The notes below the pieces were generated by a model. It saw only the letters and a program-made list of their open reading frames with translations, was not told the origin of the DNA and made no database searches. Positions 13,937 to 25,114 of a DNA stretch of 64,000 nucleotides are shown here, piece after piece. Both the position numbers and the translations under genes were made by a program. This DNA is from Mansonella perstans (taxonomy: Eukaryota; Nematoda; Chromadorea; Rhabditida; Onchocercidae). Position 1 is the stretch's first letter. The number at the start of each line of letters is the position of its first letter. The stretch covers positions 1-64,000 of the forward strand of contig JBAMDO010000211.1 of assembly GCA_037074765.1 (NCBI GenBank). The letters are read 5' to 3'.

Positions 13937-13937
13937 C
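13780..13937. repeat. (CA)n with phased ACACACAT units
   Basis: A pure CA run of about 50 bases gives way to regular ACACACAT octamers and ends in CA again. Alternating purine-pyrimidine sequence of this kind can adopt Z-DNA and expands by slippage. Confidence 0.9.
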
Positions 13938-15308
13938 TCATTTCATCCCTTCCTTCGATCGCATCGTCCTTTTGACAAATGAACAATCATTTTGAAACTA
14001 GGCCTTGCCACCACTCCATTTAAAAACAGTCCAAAATTTTGCAAACTGTCTCGACATTACATTTTACACTATCATTATTATTATTCATGACTAATTGCAC
14101 TTTTATAATATCACATTAAAATGTTTGAATTACATTTCAAACATTGTATTTTTTATATAAGACTTTGTGGTTTTTTTTTTTTTTTTTATTTTTCAGCAAG
14201 ATTTCGAGATTAACCAGTTTGTGAAAGAATCAAATTTAAATGGTCAAAAATGAGAACTTTTTGATTTCAAATTACGAATTAACATGAAGAGATTTTTTAA
14301 GATCCAACAACTGGGATCATCCATTTATCAGAGAATTTTTTTGCAATACTGAAATGTACAATAGCAATCATTTTTTCAAAAGATAAAAATTTAAGCAATT
14401 TAAATGATAAAAAATCTAAAGAAAAATAACGAAAAATTACCATTCAGTAAGGTGTTTTAAAGAAAGTGATAAAATTAATTTGTAGTCGAAAAAAAAAAAA
14501 ACAACGGGTTTTTTTTTTTAAAATGGCGAACTAATCAAAATATTATAAGCAACCAAGTTGCAAAATAATGCTTCCATTTCTCAATCTATGAAGTAAAAGT
14601 AACATAACGAAGTGATGCTAAAGAATTTTAGTGATAAGATGTCTGAAAATCAGCAGGAACAGATGTAACAAAAAACAAAACAGTATATCAAAAAATTCTT
14701 GTAGAAAACTTGAGCTAAGATATATTTCGTATGTCGCGAGGTAACTCATTGCGAGTCAAATACTAAAATAATTTCAAAATTGACTTACTTCTATCAGATC
14801 AAATTTAGGACCGAATTGTAAACAAGTTACAAAACTTTTTCGCTAGTTATAACAGATCATGTTGTAAAATAGTGGTATTGGTAGTACCGGGGTTTGATAT
14901 TGAAATTCTCTTCAAAGTAACTTACATCGGTATAATTCTGTTTCATTCATTCCTCTCTCTCTCTCGCTTTTTCGGCTTTTTCCAATCTTCATCATTCATT
15001 AACTGAACATATGGGATGTACTGAATGTCATTTTTGGGATATTCCGGTAGAGCAAAGATGAATGAATGAATGCATTGTGATTGTAATTTTCATAACTGAA
15101 TAGAACACAAATGGATAATCAGAAAAGATTGTCACAAAACTGCACATAGATCAGATCAGATCAGACAACAAATCTCACCAATAATATTCGTCATATCCAA
15201 ATCATCGCATTACCCGGAAATCCTTTCCCATTTATGTCGATCATTCGTGCGGATCAATCCGACCTGTGTTTTATATTAATGGAGAAAAAAAAACTACACA
15301 TAAACTTT
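13938..15308. other. Gene-free AT-rich stretch
   Basis: Non-repetitive AT-rich DNA with a few homopolymers (T-run near 14171-14187, A-run near 14490-14502). I see no exon, RNA gene or clear regulatory element in it. Confidence 0.5.
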
Positions 15309-15311
15309 TAC

Positions 15312-15757
15312 ACTTCCAAATGCTACTAGCTATCATTCACGTAAACTGTTACCCTCCCTTCCAAATGCTACTAGCTATCACTCACGTAAACTGTTATCCT
15401 TCCAAATGCTACCAGCTACCACTCATGTAAACTGTTACCCTTCTAAATGCTACTAGCTATCACTCACGTAAACCGTTACCCTTCCAAATGCTACTAGCTA
15501 TCACTCACGTAAACTGTTACCCTTCCAAATGCTACTAGCTATCATTCACGTAAACTGTTACCCTTCCAAATGCTACCAGCTACCACTCATGTAAACTGTT
15601 ACCCTTCCAAATGCTACTAGCTATCATTCACGTAAACTGTTACACTTCCAAACGCTACTAGCTATCATTCACGTAAACTGTTACACTTCCAAACGCTATT
15701 TACTATTATTCACGTAAACTGTTACCCTTTCAAACGCTACTAGCTTACCATTCACGT
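15312..15757. repeat. Minisatellite, 41-bp unit, about 11 copies
   Basis: Units begin near 15312, 15357, 15399, 15439, 15481, 15522, 15563, 15604, 15645, 15686 and 15728, with exact 41-base spacing through the central copies. Each unit contains AAATGCTACTAGCTA and a TCACGTAAACTG core. Copies differ by scattered point changes (TACTAG/TACCAG, ATTCACG/ACTCACG) with alternation suggesting higher-order duplication of two or more units. The last copy decays into unique sequence. Confidence 0.93.
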
Positions 15758-16735
15758 GCTTGGCATTCCAATTCCATGCTAACGATCACGCGAATTGATC
15801 ACAAGTGACGTAAATGGACAAAATATGAGGGAAACAATACGAATACACGTTAGTGGTGGATATAAATGAAATCAACGCAACGACAACAACACGGAGGGAA
15901 TGACCTTGCAACGGAAAAGATATCAGATGAAAGTGAATGAAAAGAAGAAGAGAAAAGGAAAGCGAAAGAGAGAGAATGGAGAAGGGAGAGAGAAGAGGAT
16001 GAAAAAGAAAGGCAAATAGAAGAAATGCATGTGCCGACATGTTGTAAAGCCTACAAAATATCACAATAACGCTCATCTCGATCATTTGCGCAGAGTTGTC
16101 TCACAATCGAATTGTCGCACGACATTCCAGACTTGTCATCCAATAACATATAAATATATACGAACAGACAACTAGAGAAAAGAGGGAACAGTAAAATAGG
16201 TGCATAATAGACAGCTATACATCCGAGTAAATGAACAAATAGACAGACATCCGGAACAGTCTATAGCAAGAGATGACGGCATATGAGGAGGTACGAGTAT
16301 AACAGACGAAAAATTTAGTAGATAAGTGCAGACAGAAAGAGCAATAGGGAAGGTGTATATGATATTTGAATTAGATAGCAAGAAGACAAGATTTGTTTTA
16401 TATAGGAGATAGGAGAGAAAGGGAGAGAGAGAGAGGCGGAGAGAGAGGCAGAGAGAGAGTGTGTATGTCATAAACAAGTCTGGAGATAGTATGTATGTCT
16501 GGAAGTACAGAATGTACTTGGCACTGATCCAACTAAGGGAACAGCTGACTGAATACGCAGACTTTTAATGGAGGAACGATGAATTCACGTGAAATAGAGA
16601 CGTGAAAATTTGTGAGGGATATTATACATACGATGTAAGGAAATAATTGTAAAGCAATTTTTCGTAAAATAACGGCAAGAAATATTGTCACGTTGTTCAG
16701 CGGTATCACTACGAATGCAAACTTTCATTGGAGGA
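15758..16735. other. Gene-free stretch with purine-rich low complexity
   Basis: Includes a GA-rich block (about 15945-16010) and a GAGAGA tract (16410-16461). The opposite strand is therefore CT-rich, giving open frames rich in Leu/Ser/Phe that resemble signal peptides but show no splice or family support. Confidence 0.5.
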
Positions 16736-17022
16736 TTCACGTGAAATGCAGACATGACAATTGGTGGGAATGCACTGCGTAATAACATAAGCATTTTTCG
16801 CGGAATAACGTGAAATATAGACATGACAATTGGTGGGAATGCACTGCGTAATAACATAAGCATTTTTCGCGGAATAACGTGAAATATAGACATGACAATT
16901 GGTGGGAATGCACTGCGTAATAACATAAGCATTTTTCGCGGAATAACGTGAAATATAGACATGACAATTGGTGGGAATGCACTGCGTAATAACATAAGCA
17001 TTTTTCGCGGAATAACGGGAAG
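16736..17022. repeat. Minisatellite, 69-bp unit, four copies
   Basis: Four nearly identical 69-base units, spaced for example 16802 to 16871; the first copy carries GAAATGCAGAC where later ones carry GAAATATAGAC. Because 69 is divisible by 3 and no stop falls in the unit, all three minus-strand frames stay open across the array, including a 166-codon frame. Flanking codons show no homology and no splice context, so I treat it as non-coding. Confidence 0.92.
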
Positions 17023-18813
17023 AAATATTGTAGAGTGGTAATTGTTCACATTCACCTTCACTATTCTCATACCCCATATCAGCATTGTCCCTTTACACTA
17101 TTATGCTAAACAATTACTGGAAAAGGTTATTGGGGTCAGGTCAGTAAAAATGCGCATGGATGAAATGAAATTCGTAATATAGGATATTAACTTCTAATGA
17201 AATATAAATTGTCATATAAAGTTATTGCTATTTGTATATTATGGAATGTTAAATATAAAATTATTGATTTATTTGCTGTATAAAATTAATAATTGATTGA
17301 ATATTTGGGAAATACAAATTGATTAATTAATTAGCTACATAAAATGAAATATATTTTTATGAAATATGTTTATTGGAAAAAAGAAAAAAAAAAAGTAAAT
17401 GAAATTTGAAAAGAATTACTAAAATGAAGCAAATCAATTATTTTGTGAAAAAGAATCAATAAAATTATCAATCATAAATAAATTATCTAATTATTTGTAA
17501 ATTTTATATAAACTTTGCATTTTTCATAATTTTATTTTGGAATTGTATAATTACATTTGAGCATTTGACATTTTTGTTGTTTACTAAATGGTCAAATGGT
17601 CAAATGGTCACATTCTGTCCACAAGACATATTTTCATCTTCCTTCTATTTTGCTCTCTCTCTCTCTCTCTCTTCCATTTATTTAATATAATATACATATT
17701 CTACATTCTTGAAATTCCATCAATTTATATTAGCGTATTTGAAAATTTTGAAATATTAAATGCATCAATTAAAAATATTCACTATTTCATAGAGATCAAT
17801 AATAAGTTGAAAGTGCTCTAGTAACACTGAATAGATGATTTTTAAATTTTAAATTCCATTTAAAATTTGATTTAAATAAAAATAATTTAATGAAGTATCA
17901 TGATAGTATCACAAAGATATTGATATGTGATACAAGTTGGATATATGAGATGTGAATTTTTAGCTTAGTTATTTTTAATCTAGTTAGTTTCTAGTTTTAA
18001 TTTTAATCTTATTTATGTGATATAAGATATCATGATACAAGCATCATGATAGTATCATGAAGAAAGATAAATGATATGTGATACAAGTTGAATAAATGAT
18101 ATGAAAATATATTTATGTAACACTGATATGTGACACAAGTATCAGAAATAATTTGAAATAACTATAGCAAAGTAAGTATATAAAGATTAAATTATGTTTC
18201 GTATGAGCTGCACATTTTTGATATGTTTTTTTCAGGAATCATAATTTCTTATGAAATCATAATTATTATAAACATATGTGCATAGATGAAAATGGTAACA
18301 AAAAAGTAAAAATTTGAATGACTAATTTAATTATTCATTTTTAAATTCGATGTTATTATCGATTGTTTTTTTTTTTTTTTCACTCCAATTTATCTTTTTA
18401 ACATTTTTCTCTTGTTGAAAGAAATTTTTCGCCAATTTGTTGCTATTATTTTTTTTTTTTTTTTTTTAAACTTTTCTTAAAAAAATGTGCTAAGTTTTTC
18501 ATTTTGACACTTTTTGTAATACAATTATTACTGTAACCAATTGTACTTGTTTTCTTTTTATTGCTGAAAGATATTTTTACCGAAACTTTCTTCTTCAATG
18601 TTTTTCTTTTTGCTCCTAAAAAATATTTTTACTGAAACTTTTTTTTTTCTTTAATTTTCTTAGCTTAATATTTTCCTTCTCTTGATGTTTGGCAAATTCA
18701 CATTTGTATAGTTTTTTTTTTTAAATTAATAGTGACGGGAATTGTTTTATCTATTGTATGATTTACAGATATGTTCTCATGTTTGTTGTGTTTTTTTTAA
18801 CAATTTATAAAAA
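17023..18813. other. Gene-free AT-rich stretch with T-runs and diverged ATGATA repeats
   Basis: Holds a CT microsatellite (17653-17672), two related blocks at about 17895-17950 and 18040-18095 containing TATCATGATA and GATATGTGATACAAGTTG, a shorter third match near 18125, and long T-runs (18365-18380, 18451-18468). The right end should contain the 3' UTR of the gene at 18814-19771. Confidence 0.5.
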
Positions 18814-19771
18814 TTAACGATTTACTTTATGTACTTCATACATGCAAACGGCATTATGAACTGTATATATTCCGGATACGTATGCCAAATTAGAGATCAT
18901 AAAACACACTCCAAATACGGCATACAACAACACACCTATTGTAGTAGTAAAAAGGATTTTGTTGTTGCTTCCATAGATATTAACTAAAAAAAAAGCGTCC
19001 GTAAGTATTTACAGTATTTACAAGTATTTACATCTCTGAAGTAATTAATTAATTTCTATAATTGTCAACAACATACAAAGAAGATCCCTTATTAATTTCT
19101 TATTATATTGTACAGTAGTGAAATTAATAATGAATAGTGAAGTAATAAGTGTTTTCAAAGAAATGTAATTAAGGAAACCTGTAAATGGCTGTTCGGCCTG
19201 TTTAGTTTCCTGAGTAGATCGTTTCCAGATCCGTGGCCTTAAACGTGATTGCCTTTTACTGCAAAATAAATCCACTCTTGCTAATCCATAAGCAGCTCTC
19301 ATAGCCTTATCAAAGTACGTATCATCTCGACATCTGCTACTATTTAATATTTCCTGCGATGAAATAATTTAATTGTAGTAAAATTATTGCGAAAAATTTT
19401 GAACCTTTAATTTAACGACGATAATTGAAATCTTTTAGCATTGATGAAAAGAGAAATTCGAGAACATTTATCTTGTAACGTATAGCAATTTTAATAATAC
19501 AAACTTCCATACAAGTACAAATATTTAAACATTTATGATTTGTTAGTCGACTTATATTATTTACCGGGTCCATCGACCCGATGTAATCGTATAGTATAGT
19601 CCATGTAATCACATTCGAAATATTCCTCTTTACTTCGGCATTTGCATCAAATACCATTTTAATAACTTCATTACACCAATCTGTTCTACTAATAATGGCA
19701 ATGACCTTTTCAGTCATTTCCACTCTCACTTTAGAATATTTGCAATCGTCTAATCGATATATCTCTGACAT
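18814..19771 (-). CDS. Unrecognised small membrane protein, three exons
   Basis: I do not recognise the family. Exons on the minus strand are 19565-19771, 19179-19353 and 18814-18983; they join in frame (phases 0 and 1) to 183 residues. The start ATG directly follows ATATTATAG, a plausible trans-splice acceptor. Residues 1-69 are soluble and helical in look. Residues about 70-127 are basic and include an Arg/Lys-rich stretch (RLRPRIWKR). The last exon encodes one strongly hydrophobic segment (about ILFTTTIGVLLYAVFGV onward, residues 137-162) and a short tail ending in VHKVNR. This suggests a tail-anchored or single-pass protein. Good splice sites, phase consistency and balanced composition, unlike the surrounding repeats, argue that it is a real gene. 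A further 3' exon is possible because CATAAAGTAAAT near the stop could be a donor. Confidence 0.65.
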
Positions 19772-20640
19772 CTATAATATCATTATTATGTAAAGATCAT
19801 CTTGTGATTTTGCTAGGTAAACAAATTTCTGATCCAAAGATTTCTCGACAAGCCCAGTCTCATTTTCTCATCTTTGCTGCTCTACAAATAAAATAGCAAA
19901 TGCAACTTTTAAATTTAAACTTCAAATGCATACATTATTATTATTAAACCGATGCTTTCGTATGAAAAGTGATAAGCGATACAGGATAATGTGGTTTGAC
20001 CTTATCTGTAGTATCAATAACATAGTAATACCGTTTGCCAGGTACAACCGCATTTCAGGAAATGTTCTTTTCCATACAATAATTGATTCATAAATTTAAT
20101 TGACATTAAAATTCGAAAATCACAGTTAAAATTACCGTAATCCGTCAATACTGAATATGGATACATTAAAGTGTGTATAGTTTACAAGAAAAATTTGCAT
20201 GATGCAACTCGTTCAACTTTAATTTTTTATTTATTGTAATTAATGTAACCTCTTACAAATGTATAGAAGTCTTTTCAAAAAAAAAATGAAAATTTTGAAA
20301 TAAATGAAACGATAAGAAAATGACAATTTTGCAACTTTGTTTTGCATATTTGATTTTATCGTTTTTCTTTAAATGAAAAAAAATTCTTTTCAATTCCGAT
20401 TCTAAAAATTCAAAGTTTCAGTATATTTCCGTTATTCTCCAAGTGAATTTAGAAATTCAAGCGAAGCTGCAGAAATCGTAATATCCGTTGAGAAACTCGA
20501 TAAAATTTCGAGTTGTGACCAAATAAAATAATTGATTTTATATTATTTCTAGCATTTTACACACGTGATATGATATAATAGTAATTTCTATTATTCGAAA
20601 AGTGTTGCTTGGATGACGCTCTGAAAATGTTGCCTGTTGA
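19772..20640. other. Intergenic stretch upstream of the three-exon gene
   Basis: AT-rich sequence with no recognisable exon. It separates the single-copy left part from the duplicated right part, whose homology to the receptor units starts around 20.64 kb. Confidence 0.45.
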
Positions 20641-22830
20641 CTGTATCATTAATTCTCAATTATGAATTAACAAAAGAGTCCATTAGTCAAATATCGCGAA
20701 TTAACGAATGCATCGGTGGAAATCGTGAATTAACATAGGGAGGGGTAAAAACCATTATACAAAAAGGAGTAAGTAATAATCGTATGGATATATCATTAAT
20801 TCATAATTAGCAATTTATAAATAATATGAAGTCAGTGATACGGATACACTTAATAATCATCATGCTTATTTATTGTTCATTTAGTGCTACATTAGCTATC
20901 ATATCACAGTTTCGCTCCATTCGTTGATAATGTAAAATATCTTGATCAGTTCATTACTTCTAACATCTCTATATTAATTTATTAGCGGCCGATCTGTAAA
21001 TTTTAATGTAATGAAAGAATCATTTGCCTGGCAGAATATATGAAATGTTGCAGAAATATTAGTATTGACGGTATTTTTGTACAATATTACCGGTTGTTGA
21101 TATACAAGTAAAAGAAATCATATTACCGGTTTAATTTGATTATATTATTATTAATATTATTATTTCGATTTATTAAGATTTTTAAGAGCTTGCAAAACTT
21201 AGACCTTCATTAAACCGTCATTAAAATTTTATGTTATGTGGTCTGATATATGTAGTGTTCGCAGCTTATTAATTATGTAATTATGATTGGAATTTCACTT
21301 AAATACGGATGTTCAGAAAGGAATGAGATTTGACAATTTTATTATCTTGGAGCTTTCGGGTCAGAAAAACAGAAAAGACGAATTTTGATTGCGAAAAAAT
21401 ACGAAATGTTAATTAATATAGCTCGTACTACACTTACATAATTAATGAATGGTGATAATTTAGATGTTGCAAATAGCCTAGTTTTTGCATTAAGCATAAA
21501 AATGAAAATATCTGGCTGTCAAATTCTTACTTCTATTATTTGCTATTTCATCATCATATTCGTTTCCTTTCGACAATTTCATTCTCAGTTTTAGAATTGG
21601 AGTTTGAATTGTTTACATTTCAAACGTTGAAAATTTAAGTTGGTTGAAGCTTCTCTTAAGCAATATTGAAATTCATGATGGCAAGAAAAGTTGTTCACTT
21701 ATAGCATGGTTGTGTGTTATTACTGCATTATTGTATTATTATTAATATCGCCTCTAAATTGCTATAAATTAAACACATCAGGTGTATTCGACATAAGAGA
21801 TGAGAAGTATACAATAATAAAATACGCAAAAGCCGTATTGATTTCTCTCTTTTTGCTGTATGATGTTATTAGTAATATACTGACGGCTGTGGTATCCTGT
21901 GATCGGGAGAATTATTACGGTCATTCAGCCATCCTTATCATATCTCAAATTGCTATTGTTAACCTGATATGTTTTGTTCCTTATATAGCTGTTGCGCTGC
22001 CTGAAATATTGCTGACTAAAGAATACGGTAGGTTATGAAGAGCGATTCTTAAAGATAGGAAGTATATCTTATATCATTTCAAATTCTTATTGATCTAACC
22101 AAAAGGGAACATGCATGATGGATAAGGTAATTAAATGATGAATAATTCCTGATCAATTGATTAAAAATTGAGGTATTTAAATTTATTTTATTAAAATGTT
22201 TTTTTTTTTTTTTGTCAGCCCGCAAAACAACGTGGATCAACCACAGTCAACATCTTTTCATTTTATGCCATGATGCATTTTTCATTTTTTTTGACGTTGA
22301 ATCGCTTCGTGATCTTAATTTTTTCAAAACACAATGCATTTTTCGAATCCAAAAAACTGTATTTTTCACTCCTCTCCTTGTGGTTGACAACGCTTGGTAT
22401 TCTAAAATGATTATTTTGTTTTTAAAGAACTTATAAAAACTACCCATTTTTGAGCCATGTTATGCGATACTGTCGGTTACTGTTTCATTATCATCCTTGA
22501 CAATTTTGCAAATAGTGTTTTTCAATATAATGATTATAGCACAAATCCAGGCTCACGACTAATTATTCATATTCAGTTCGAAACTTTCAGCCATTTCATT
22601 TGTGGATTTTTATTACATCTCGAGAAGTTTTCGTGTTTCGATTTTATTCTGGGGAAGAAGCTTTAGAACCCAATCAAGTAAAAGTGACAGACATCTTCTA
22701 CGGTTAAACTTGAATTTTGCTTGAAGTTTTTGTAGTCAAATATTTAAATTCGACCTTAATTTTTTCAGACATTAAAGGTTTACAATGTTTTAAAAAATTT
22801 CATGAAAATAACATGTAGAACATGTAGAAT
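20640..22830 (+). repeat. Inverted, diverged unit of the receptor duplication family
   Basis: Read on the plus strand this region resembles the minus strand of the three later receptor units, including non-coding 5' flank (for example the TCAGTGAT...ATGCTTATT.ATTGTTCATTTA stretch at 20832-20884 versus the reverse complement of about 27820-27890). It differs much more from the others than they do from each other, so it separated earlier. It ends where the direct-repeat units begin. Confidence 0.75.
21679..22672 (+). pseudogene. Decayed seven-transmembrane receptor copy
   Basis: Homologue of the receptor genes at 25.1, 38.0 and 52.1 kb, in opposite orientation. First-exon homology starts at the ATGGCAAGAAAAG at 21679; compared with intact copies, one extra T after the CAC codon near 21700 shifts the frame and gives an early stop, after which the homologous frame continues to the donor near 22026. 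The second exon (from about 22219, after TTTTGTCAG) lacks roughly a dozen bases found in the other copies and is frame-shifted through the NRF motif of helix 3. A third-exon match lies at 22458-22666. No match to the last two exons was seen. Two independent frame breaks and the missing 3' half make this a pseudogene. Confidence 0.75.
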
Positions 22831-23201
22831 AACATGTAGAACATCACACTGACTATCCAGATAATCTTTCCAGCAAGACTAACTTGAGATATTCCAATTG
22901 GAGATTTGTATTTCACACAGGTAAAGAAAATTTTATGTAAATCAGAATAAATCAGTAGTTCGTCATCTTCTAAAATGTTTCATATTTTGAAAAAATCATT
23001 TCATTTCATGCATAAATGATTCTTATGTAAAGTTCTTTCTCCTGAAAAAATTCCAAAATCATTCAAAATCTTTGAGATCTCAAGGAAATAGAAAAATTAC
23101 AACAGTCAGTCCATCATTTGTTAATCATGCTTTTCACGAATACAAAGATATACGAGATTGACCAATGAAAGACATAATGACAAAGACAAAGACACAATCA
23201 G

Positions 23202-23890
23202 AGTGACGTTGAAACCATGGATCTAGCAAGAAAGTATCTTGCAATTCGTTACTTTGCTATATGATCTTTTAGAATTTTTGATCCCGCAATGATCCAATTC
23301 AAATTATTTCTCCAAAACTTAAGGAAAATAAATCATTCTTGTGATGAAATCCTCGATGAAGATGATGAAGAAATATGACGATCTTTTGCAAACGAATAGC
23401 TCCAGGCATTATCAACATACCGAAGCTACTCACAAGGCTCTCAGATCAATAACTTCATGGAAGCATCAAGTGTTGCATATTCAGCAGCGGTGTACATTTT
23501 AAGCAAACATATCGACATAGAAATAGCGCAGTATTCTTCACCAAATCAAAAATCGGTCCAGTCAAAGTATGAGATACTACGGTTGAAACTGCTAGAATAC
23601 TTGCTGGCTACGAGCCGCCAACTTTGTTATAAAGCAGTTGGATTTGAGAAAATCCAACCAGCAGTGTTTTGATTTGATTCGAAATGCGCTTTACATTGGA
23701 AACAAATTAGATCAAAATTACTACCAAAATTCAGACAAAACCAGGTAGAAGAAAGGAGTGAATTTCTCCTTTCGATCAGTACCAAGCGAAGATAATTCAG
23801 TCGATATTGCAACCAAAGGACTCTCTCTTGCACTGCTTAAACAAAAGCTATGGTGGGAAATGCCATCGTTGTCACAGAACCCGAAAGCCG
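23202..23890 (+). mobile_element. BEL/Pao retrotransposon pol fragment (unit 1)
   Basis: Broken coding remnant of the Pao-type pol polyprotein between reverse transcriptase and integrase. In order: RVTLKPW (23203), a degraded match to the 'FVAS.YDPLG' motif, EASSVAYSAAVYIL (from 23457, the aspartic-like 'DAS..AYGAV.Y' RNase H region), a 'SVQSKYEILRLKLLE' segment and near 23790-23860 the 'SVDIATKGLS....LWWEMPSL' motif characteristic of BEL/Pao elements. Several stops and frameshifts break it. It lies in the insert (about 23130-24180) that is present in units 1 and 4 only. Confidence 0.75.
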
Positions 23891-24180
23891 ATGGCCTCAA
23901 TGAATATTAGTCAACAAAAGAATTTGAAGACAAGTAAGAACGAATCGTTGCGAAATTTGCCTCTCAAACAAGTGAGGTTTTCGCTTGTAGATGCCAGTCG
24001 GGTTAAGCAAGTGGTCCAGGCTTGTAAGGAGCATCATTTGGGCTCTTAAATTTATTAAACTCACAGCAAGAGTCGGCAGAAATGGAACGAAAACGTCGGA
24101 AGTTTAATTATCCAAGTTTGAGGCTTAAACAAGCATTAACACAAAGTCATAAGCTACAAAGAGCTTGTGCCCTCACATAC

Positions 24181-25114
24181 AGTTCAACTACAAAAATTCA
24201 TTCGCAGTAATATTTCAAAATCAAAATATATACAAATGTGAACACTTCCAAGATTTAAAACCTTCTATCACATCCATAAATCAATTCGAGATTCAGAGAA
24301 CTGAAAGAAAAACTTGACTAGATTCAAATTTTCGGACAAAATCCGAGAAAACAACTGATCAAATTAGAATAGATTCATAAATTTGGATATTTTGAACAAA
24401 TCAACAAATCAAGAAGTGAGAAGAAAGGTGGATAGTTGAGAATTCTTGGGATTAGCTTAAAAATAATATTTGCACTAATAAATTTGAATAAAATTAATCG
24501 ATTTGAAAAAACCGAAACTCAAAAAATTTCTGACACAGATTATACAAATTTAAAAAATTTTAAACTGGAACTATTCATTGCATGATTGAAATTATAAATA
24601 TCGCAGTTCATCTAGCAATCATTAAATTCATATGATCATAATGATAGAAAACAATTAGTAATTTGCACATGGAAATTAATATGCTAATAATAAAAAAACT
24701 TAATTACATACTCAGTAATTAATGAATTCGAAAAAAATGGAAATTCAAAAGGTTCAATTATTTTTGCTTTATCAGTTTGTATGTTCTTTTAGTTTTCACT
24801 TCGCGTTTCTTCTGTCTTTGACTTTGTTTCTAGAATTCAAGAGGCTAAATTATTTTTTTGTCGTAATAAAATCATTTGAGGCCATGTTTTTCTTAAACTT
24901 ATCAAACACCGTTAATACACTTGACAGATCTTCATCTACAGAAGCAGAAAAGGAAATGAAGCAGAAGAACCATGTATTCACATTTCATGTTCGGAAATTA
25001 CTACCACAACCAGAAATTGAAGTTGTAAGAAACAGAAAGAGCATTTTCTGTCATCTAAAATTTTTCTACTCATCTTCCCTTATTTGGTAACTTACATTGT
25101 TTAAAATGAAATAA
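24181..25114. other. Duplicated non-coding flank 3' of the receptor gene
   Basis: Repeated nearly unchanged at 37110-38042, 51180-52116 and 62950-63883. A plus-strand open frame of 99-122 codons starting at 24722 and its counterparts is present in all, but is rich in Phe/Leu, has no homologue I know, and lies over the probable 3' UTR of the minus-strand receptor. I treat it as non-coding. Confidence 0.4.

Noticed and set aside
24722..25090. 122-codon plus-strand open frame conserved in four units
   Set aside because: Units are almost identical in all sequence, so an open frame carries no extra weight; in unit 3 a one-base change truncates it to 99 codons and unit 4 shifts its start. It overlaps the receptor's probable 3' UTR.
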